The notes beneath the pieces are model-generated. The model was not told where the DNA came from. It saw nothing but the letters and a program-made list of their open reading frames with translations, and did no database searches. A stretch of 64,000 nt of DNA. It comes from Rodentibacter haemolyticus. Its GTDB lineage: Bacteria > Pseudomonadota > Gammaproteobacteria > Enterobacterales > Pasteurellaceae. The position numbers and the translations under genes are program-made. Below are positions 58,463-64,000 of the stretch, piece by piece. Every line of letters begins with the position of its first letter. Within the stretch, counting starts at the first letter, position 1. Location of the stretch: NCBI RefSeq assembly GCF_015356115.1, contig NZ_CP063056.1:2294001-2358000 (forward strand), given 5' to 3'.

Positions 58463-61181
58463 TGTCTAATTGCTTATAAAGTTGATATTGTAAATTTTGT
58501 TCAAATTGAGCACCGTAGTCAATCATATCCCATAATTCAAAGATATTTTCTTGATGTGTGTAATTTAAGGTAATCGGGTGATGTGTCGGGTTATTGACAT
58601 TGAGCCCTTTAATGCTGGTTCGTAAATTCATTTGTCCGTTTGGTGTGAGATCGATATTTGCATAAGAATCTTTAAGTTCCATTTCTTTTAGTAAATCAAC
58701 CAGAATATTTTCAGTCCACCCGCCTTTTTTCAGCCCTTTAACCACTTCATCATTCAGCTTAATGCGCATTTTTCCGACTTGCGTTAAGCTGCCGTTACAA
58801 ATTAAGCAGGTATTATGCTTTAACCAAAAAGGCAGTGTGGCATTTACACGCCCTTCCAAATGAATTTGATTATATTGCGCCATTGTCATTATTCGCTCAA
58901 GATTAATATGATGAAAATTGAGCGTGGCGATTTCGGTTTGTGGGAAACTTAATTTATTAATCCTTAATTCACCGTCAAATAGACCGATCTTAGCGTTATT
59001 TAAGATCAGCGGTTTTTTCTTTGAATTAGGATAACTACCGTATAACTCAAACTCACCGCTATTTAAGAATAATGCCCCTTTTCGCATATTGCCGACAGAA
59101 ACTTTAATCGGCATAGTCGGTTTATTGTGCAATAGATTATTTTGATAGTGAAGAGGAAAACGGATCGTTAAATTTTCAATTTCACCGTCCGGAAACGAAA
59201 TATCGGCATTGTGTAAAGCTAAATTTCCCTTCATAGCGATACCTTTATCATTAATTGTGAAATCGCTTTCCCCTTTTATATCGCCTTGGTGAATCAACCA
59301 ATCCCATTGTTGCGGGAAAAGTGATTGGAACACTTTTGCCGATTGTGTTTTCCAGCTTATTTTTCCTTTTAATGTTTGATTTTCATAACGGGCAAGTAAA
59401 TCAATAGGACCTAGCTGACCTGCTTTTAGATCGCCTGCAATATTAAAATGCCCGATACTTTTACCGTCTAAGCCGATACCTAAAACAGGGTTAATAAAAT
59501 ATCCGCCGTAATCAAATGCGATCCGCTCCGTTTTAGCTTGAATTAAACCGCGAATGTGTTGTTTTTCATAATCCCAGCGTAGACGATCTTTTAATTCAAT
59601 ATAAAGCGGTGCCATAGTAACGCCGTTCGTTTTTATTTTATCGGAGGAGGCATTAAGCTGATTTAATTCGATATGATCCGCTTGCCAAAAGCCGCTTCCT
59701 TTTAAGCGGATTGGGGTTTTCAGGGCATTCCAGCGGGCATTTCCTTCAATACTCCAATCCCAACGATTATCTGCGTTGAGCTCGGCATGGTGTAATTTTT
59801 GTTGCGGATCACGCAGTTCAAAGAGTGTTTTAATACCGGCAATAAATTCATCGGCTTGTCCGTCAAGTTTTATGTCGATATTGGAAAATTGTGGGGTAAA
59901 ACCTTGCAATGAAGCCTGTAGCCTGCCATTCAGACCATATTTGCCGATTTGTACGTTATCAAGCGGAAGACGAACCCGAATATTGGTGTCCGCTTGTTGG
60001 TTATCCATTTTAAAAATAGAATTGGGTTGAAAGTGTAATATGGGATCGGAAAATGTACCGCCGAGCCGATAACTTAAATTGGTTTGTGCAACGGTGTTGT
60101 TGTAGCGCAAATCGCCACGGGTTTTCAGATCAAAATCGATTTGATCCCGTTTCTCACCGCCTCCTATTTTGCCTTCTTTACCTGAAATCACGATTTCCCC
60201 TTTACCTTTTTCACCAAAAGTTTGCACAATCACATTTAAATCAATATTAAAGGGCAACCAACCTTTTTGAGGCGTGCGAACCGATAAACCGAGAAAGCCT
60301 TTAATCGGTTGGTATCCGTCAAATATCCAGTAAAAATTTCCCCAAGAAATTTCTAATCCTTTCGGAGTGAAAATAAAAGGTACATCTAATAAAGGAGAAT
60401 GACGGCTGAGATCCTGGGCTTTAATTAATCCGTTTTCCCCCTTCCAAGAAAGAATCGCCTCGCCTTGACTGACGGAAAAATCGGGGTGTTGCCAAGTTAA
60501 TAGGACTTTACCTTCAGGTTGGGTTTGTAAGATTTCATCATTGAGTAATAGAGAAAAATCAAGGTGATAATGCTGTTTTTCTTCCGGTTGATAATTTGTC
60601 TCGCCAAGCCACTGAAAATGTCCGTTTTGCAGCTGTAATGTGGAATGATGATCCATAATGACACCATCATTCTTCTTCGCGGAAAAACTTAAATGAAATT
60701 GATTATTTTGATAATGAGCGATAGCGGAAAGCTCCGCATTGAATAAATTTTGAAAAAGCGACGGGGTGATAGCTTCGGCATTGCGTAATTTTATATGATG
60801 AATGTCAAGCTCGGATTGCGGAAGAGAGGCGAAAAGTGCGGTCAATTTCAGTGAGTTTTTTTCGCTGTTATCCGGCAGGGTTTGAATACAAGCATAGTCC
60901 GCCAAGCCTTCTTCAATCGTTAAACGAGGCGTAAACCAGCCTTGTAAGCGGAGATCTTTAAATTCAACTAAGGTGCATTGAGCGGTTTTGAGTTGAGCAT
61001 AAGGAAGCGATAATCCTTCGGCATTTAATGTCCAATTCTCCGATAATTGCAGTGAATATTCCGGCATAAGAAAATAATTTGCCAAACGTTCCGCCTGTTT
61101 AGGGGAAAGCCACCAAGGCAGGCTTATAATTCCTGCCAAAAGTAAAGCACCAACCAAGGCAAAACCTCTACCTTTTCGCAT
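58446..61181 (-). CDS. ydbH: YdbH-family AsmA-like intermembrane bridge protein
   Basis: 911-residue AsmA-like protein. One N-terminal helix (LVGALLLAGIISLPWWL) anchors it in the inner membrane; the rest is long periplasmic beta-rich sequence expected to form a lipid-conducting groove. The C-terminal part (LNDEVVKGLKKGGWTENILVDLL, then SIKGLNVNNPTHHPITLNY) is the YdbH signature. It is redundant with TamB and YhdP in E. coli. It is divergent from recB across a repeat-filled gap. Confidence 0.9.
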   Translation of the reverse strand: MRKGRGFALVGALLLAGIISLPWWLSPKQAERLANYFLMPEYSLQLSENWTLNAEGLSLPYAQLKTAQCTLVEFKDLRLQGWFTPRLTIEEGLADYACIQTLPDNSEKNSLKLTALFASLPQSELDIHHIKLRNAEAITPSLFQNLFNAELSAIAHYQNNQFHLSFSAKKNDGVIMDHHSTLQLQNGHFQWLGETNYQPEEKQHYHLDFSLLLNDEILQTQPEGKVLLTWQHPDFSVSQGEAILSWKGENGLIKAQDLSRHSPLLDVPFIFTPKGLEISWGNFYWIFDGYQPIKGFLGLSVRTPQKGWLPFNIDLNVIVQTFGEKGKGEIVISGKEGKIGGGEKRDQIDFDLKTRGDLRYNNTVAQTNLSYRLGGTFSDPILHFQPNSIFKMDNQQADTNIRVRLPLDNVQIGKYGLNGRLQASLQGFTPQFSNIDIKLDGQADEFIAGIKTLFELRDPQQKLHHAELNADNRWDWSIEGNARWNALKTPIRLKGSGFWQADHIELNQLNASSDKIKTNGVTMAPLYIELKDRLRWDYEKQHIRGLIQAKTERIAFDYGGYFINPVLGIGLDGKSIGHFNIAGDLKAGQLGPIDLLARYENQTLKGKISWKTQSAKVFQSLFPQQWDWLIHQGDIKGESDFTINDKGIAMKGNLALHNADISFPDGEIENLTIRFPLHYQNNLLHNKPTMPIKVSVGNMRKGALFLNSGEFELYGSYPNSKKKPLILNNAKIGLFDGELRINKLSFPQTEIATLNFHHINLERIMTMAQYNQIHLEGRVNATLPFWLKHNTCLICNGSLTQVGKMRIKLNDEVVKGLKKGGWTENILVDLLKEMELKDSYANIDLTPNGQMNLRTSIKGLNVNNPTHHPITLNYTHQENIFELWDMIDYGAQFEQNLQYQLYKQLDNEKTP

Positions 61182-61315
61182 ATTTCCTCAATGATTTTAC
61201 TGATTTTTCGGCGGCATATTGTAACGAAATCTTTACTCGGAAAAAATCAATTTTATTTACTATATACATAGCCAAAGCCGCTATTAGTCCCTAAAATATC
61301 CACATTCGATTTTTT

Positions 61316-61419
61316 CGGTATTATGTATCCCCTGTAGGGTGGGCAACTTGTTGCCCACCATTGAAATGTTTTCATTGAATCGGTGGGCAAAAAATTTGCC
61401 CACTCTACATAATAATGAA
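61316..61419. repeat. MITE-like ends around a REPIN-like core, ydbH-recB gap
   Basis: TTCGGTATTATGTATCCCC at the left and TACATAATAATGAA at the right frame a GTAGGGTGGGCAACTTGTTG ... TTTGCCCACTCTAC paired palindrome (61334-61408). The right end provides AT-rich sequence within 20 bases of the recB ATG. Confidence 0.8.
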
Positions 61420-61437
61420 TTTTTTATTTATAACACT

Positions 61438-64000
61438 ATGAAAAAAACAACGCCGTTAAACCCTGTCACATTGCCTTTAAATCAAGTCAATCTTATTGAG
61501 GCTTCAGCCGGTACGGGAAAAACTTATACTATCGGCTCGTTATATCTCCGACTTTTGTTACAAGCCGGCGAACAAAATTTTTCTCGTCCATTGAATGTGG
61601 AAGAAATCTTAGTGGTAACGTTTACTGAAATGGCTACGGAAGAATTAAAGCAAAAAATTCGTGAACGTATTACGGATGCCATACAAAAATTATCGGAATA
61701 TGCGGAAACGAAAGAAATCACCGCCTTTAAAAATGATGAATTTCTGATCGCACTTTGCGAAAACATTGATAATTTACCGCTTGCCATTCAACGTTTAAAA
61801 CTTGCCGAACAAAATATGGATCTTGCCGCTATTTTCACTATTCACGGGTTTTGTCGGCGAATGTTAATGCAATATGCGTTTAATTCCGGTGTTCACTTCA
61901 ACTTAGAATTGTTAAAGGATCAATCGGATTTGCTAAAACAATTTGCTAATGAATTTTGGCGTGAACATTTTTATCCGTTGCCTTTTGATGAAGCGAATTT
62001 TATTGCAAATGAATTGGGCTCGCCTGATGAGGTGTTGGAAATTTTAAAATCCGATTTGGGCAAAGATGTGCAGGTGGAAATAGACAATCCCCACTCTTTA
62101 TCTTTACCGATTGGTGAGTTTTTACAGAGAAACCTTAGCGGATATTTGCAGGCGGTTGATGAATTGAAAGCGTTTTGGTTACAACAAGTAGATAAAATCG
62201 GCGAGCTTATCACCGAAGAAATTTCCAAAACCTACCCGAAAGGTTCGCCTAAAAAGTTAAATCGAAGAGTATATCAAGCCGGCAGATTAAAAAATTGGTT
62301 TGCACAGATTAATAAATGGGCAAACCATACTCGGGATTATCATATTCATCAACTTTTAAAGGATTATTTTCTGCAATCCGTTTTAGCGCAAAAAGGCGAG
62401 GAGGGAGCAGCTCCTTTTCAACATCCCGTTTTTGTGGAATTGGAAGATCGGGTGCAGGAACTCGTTGATCCGGCATTACTCAAAAAAATCACCCTTTATC
62501 ATTATCGCCAAGGCATTTGGCAAAAACTCCTTGAATATAAACAAAATCATCAGGAAAAATCTTTTGATGATTTATTGCGTTTACTTTGTGAAGCCTTGCA
62601 CAACGAGCAAGGCGATAATCTGGCGGAAATGATCCGCTTTCAATATCCTTTCGCAATGATTGATGAGTTTCAAGATACGGATGCGCAACAATATCGCATT
62701 TTCTCAAAAATATATCGGGATCATCGGGTGAAAAATACCGGTTTTATTATGATAGGTGATCCTAAGCAGGCGATTTATCGTTTTCGCGGTGCGGATATTT
62801 TCACTTATTTAAAAGCAGCACAGCAGGCGGATGAACGCTTTAACTTAACCAAAAACTACCGCTCGCAAAAGCAGGTTGTAGAAGGGGTAAACGCGCTATT
62901 TGATTTCAATGATTTACCGTTTATTTACGATAATATTAAATTTTCTCCTGTTGGCGCACGTGAGGATCATTACCGATTTTATTTGAATGGCGAATGCGAG
63001 CCGGCTTACCGTTTTTATTTGACGGAAAATGACGGTAAAAATTTAGATAAAACCGCTTTGGCGCGCACTTGCGCCATTTCAATTCAACATTGGTTAAAAA
63101 GTGCGGTTGAAAATCAGGCGGTTTTTAAAGCTGAAAAGGACAGCAAAACGCTGCAAGCTGCGGATATTGCCGTATTGGTGCGTGATAAGAATGAAGCCGA
63201 ATTAGTCAAAAGTGAATTACAGCAGTTGGGCATCGCTTCCGTTTATCTTTCCGATCAAAACTCGGTATTTGATAGCCGCGTGGCAAAAGAACTGGTGCTT
63301 GTGTTAAAAGCCTGTCTGAATGTGGCTGAACGCCCGATTTTAAATGCGATTGCGACCGCACTTTTCGGCTTGAATGCGGCGGAAATTCACCAGATTCATC
63401 ATAATGAAACGGATTGGCAACGCAGGGCGGATAGTTTTGCTCAATATCAACAAATGTGGAAACGACAAGGCGTGTTGCCGATGTTGCATCAACTTTTGTT
63501 GGAACAAGGCATTGCGGAGCGATTATTAAGCTTACCTAAGGGAGAGCGGGATTTAACGGATTTCTTGCATTTGGCTGAAATTCTTCAACAAGCGGCAACC
63601 CTCAATGAAAGCGAAGCGGCATTGCTAAGTTGGTTTGAAAAACAAATTCAAGGCGAGGGCAGACAAGAGGCGCAAATTCGTTTGGAAAGCGAGCGTCAGC
63701 TGGTAAAAATCGTGACTATCCATAAATCCAAAGGGTTGGAATATGATTTGGTTTGGTTGCCGTTTTTAGCCGTGCCGAGCCGTGATCCAAGTAAATCGGG
63801 TAATGCGGCAAAAGAAATGAATCTTTATTATTCCAAAGAACGGGATACGATGATATGGGATATGCAAAATCGCCATTTAGATGCCCTGAACCAAGAAACT
63901 TTTGCGGAAGAATTACGCTTGCTTTATGTGGCGCTGACAAGGGCAAAATACCAAATGGCATTTGCCTTGCCTACGCAATTTGATAAAAAATGGAATCCGT
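61438..64000 (+). CDS. recB: Exodeoxyribonuclease V beta subunit RecB (partial, 3' end outside window)
   Basis: Helicase-nuclease subunit of RecBCD for double-strand break repair and foreign DNA degradation. The first 854 codons are present. UvrD-type helicase motifs appear in order: Walker A ASAGTGKT (residues 22-29), VVTFTEMATEELK (Ia), MIDEFQDTDAQQ (II), IGDPKQAIYRFRGADIF (III), LTKNYRS (IV), TIHKSKGLEYDLVWLP (V) and LLYVALTRAK (VI). The C-terminal nuclease part lies beyond the edge. Start at ATG 61438; no clear ribosome-binding site. Confidence 0.96.
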   Translation, partial: MKKTTPLNPVTLPLNQVNLIEASAGTGKTYTIGSLYLRLLLQAGEQNFSRPLNVEEILVVTFTEMATEELKQKIRERITDAIQKLSEYAETKEITAFKNDEFLIALCENIDNLPLAIQRLKLAEQNMDLAAIFTIHGFCRRMLMQYAFNSGVHFNLELLKDQSDLLKQFANEFWREHFYPLPFDEANFIANELGSPDEVLEILKSDLGKDVQVEIDNPHSLSLPIGEFLQRNLSGYLQAVDELKAFWLQQVDKIGELITEEISKTYPKGSPKKLNRRVYQAGRLKNWFAQINKWANHTRDYHIHQLLKDYFLQSVLAQKGEEGAAPFQHPVFVELEDRVQELVDPALLKKITLYHYRQGIWQKLLEYKQNHQEKSFDDLLRLLCEALHNEQGDNLAEMIRFQYPFAMIDEFQDTDAQQYRIFSKIYRDHRVKNTGFIMIGDPKQAIYRFRGADIFTYLKAAQQADERFNLTKNYRSQKQVVEGVNALFDFNDLPFIYDNIKFSPVGAREDHYRFYLNGECEPAYRFYLTENDGKNLDKTALARTCAISIQHWLKSAVENQAVFKAEKDSKTLQAADIAVLVRDKNEAELVKSELQQLGIASVYLSDQNSVFDSRVAKELVLVLKACLNVAERPILNAIATALFGLNAAEIHQIHHNETDWQRRADSFAQYQQMWKRQGVLPMLHQLLLEQGIAERLLSLPKGERDLTDFLHLAEILQQAATLNESEAALLSWFEKQIQGEGRQEAQIRLESERQLVKIVTIHKSKGLEYDLVWLPFLAVPSRDPSKSGNAAKEMNLYYSKERDTMIWDMQNRHLDALNQETFAEELRLLYVALTRAKYQMAFALPTQFDKKWNP

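Overview
The window is from a Pasteurellaceae chromosome. The 9-mer AAGTGCGGT / ACCGCACTT (the Hin-type DNA uptake signal of Haemophilus, Aggregatibacter and Pasteurella) recurs in genes and between them. Gene order also matches that family: fhuCDBA, rlu-xthA-HI0040-like, infC-rpmI-rplT, rnfABCDGE-nth, yqcC-truC-yoaH-cspD and matP-lonB-fabA. The genus cannot be fixed from the sequence. There is no prophage, CRISPR array, rRNA, or tRNA that I could recognise.

Layout. 1-4.3 kb (minus): ferric hydroxamate uptake operon fhuC-fhuD-fhuB-fhuA (fhuA cut by the window edge), with a Fur-box-like promoter. 4.3-9.1 kb: cardiolipin synthase, a pseudouridine synthase, exonuclease III, a DUF695-type protein and a nitroreductase. 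9.2-13.6 kb (minus): sucrose cluster (fructokinase, GST, GH32 hydrolase, sugar efflux pump). 13.7-15.9 kb: tyrS, a predicted Fur-controlled small RNA, sfsA. 15.9-20.6 kb: melibiose/raffinose cluster, MelR divergent from MelB plus a GH36 alpha-galactosidase. 20.8-25.4 kb: yeaD, infC (AUU start), rpmI, rplT, uup. 25.4-33.9 kb (minus): SNF transporter, then rnfABCDGE-nth, with a 27-codon membrane ORF hidden between rnfA and rnfB and a repeat-rich RnfC tail. 34.0-41.9 kb (minus): a defence operon hsdM-fic-hsdS-pycTM-pycC-hsdR. 42.0-45.1 kb: FUSC-type membrane protein and a DUF2057 protein. 45.5-49.4 kb: pxpBCA 5-oxoprolinase with an NRAMP-like transporter, and acylphosphatase. 49.5-54.6 kb: hydrolase remnant, yqcC, truC, yoaH, cspD, matP, lonB-like, fabA. 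54.9-61.2 kb: ybaK, usg-like, azgA-like, ychN, ynbE, ydbH. 61.4 kb to the end: recB, cut by the window.

The most exciting locus is 34.0-41.9 kb. A type I restriction-modification operon carries, between hsdS and hsdR, a small class III nucleotidyl cyclase and a multi-pass membrane protein that together look like a Pycsar (cyclic-pyrimidine) abortive-infection module. The same operon also has a class III Fic AMP-transferase closely resembling Neisseria NmFic. All six genes are on one strand with short gaps, so this reads as a layered anti-phage island.

The intergenic DNA is also structured. A MITE-like family with ends resembling GGTATTATGTATCAGTTGCA carries interchangeable paired-palindrome (REPIN-like) cores that begin with GTAG. 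A second small family has 16-bp perfect inverted ends, and one copy supplies the fhuB stop codon. Several terminators are built from inverted uptake-signal pairs.
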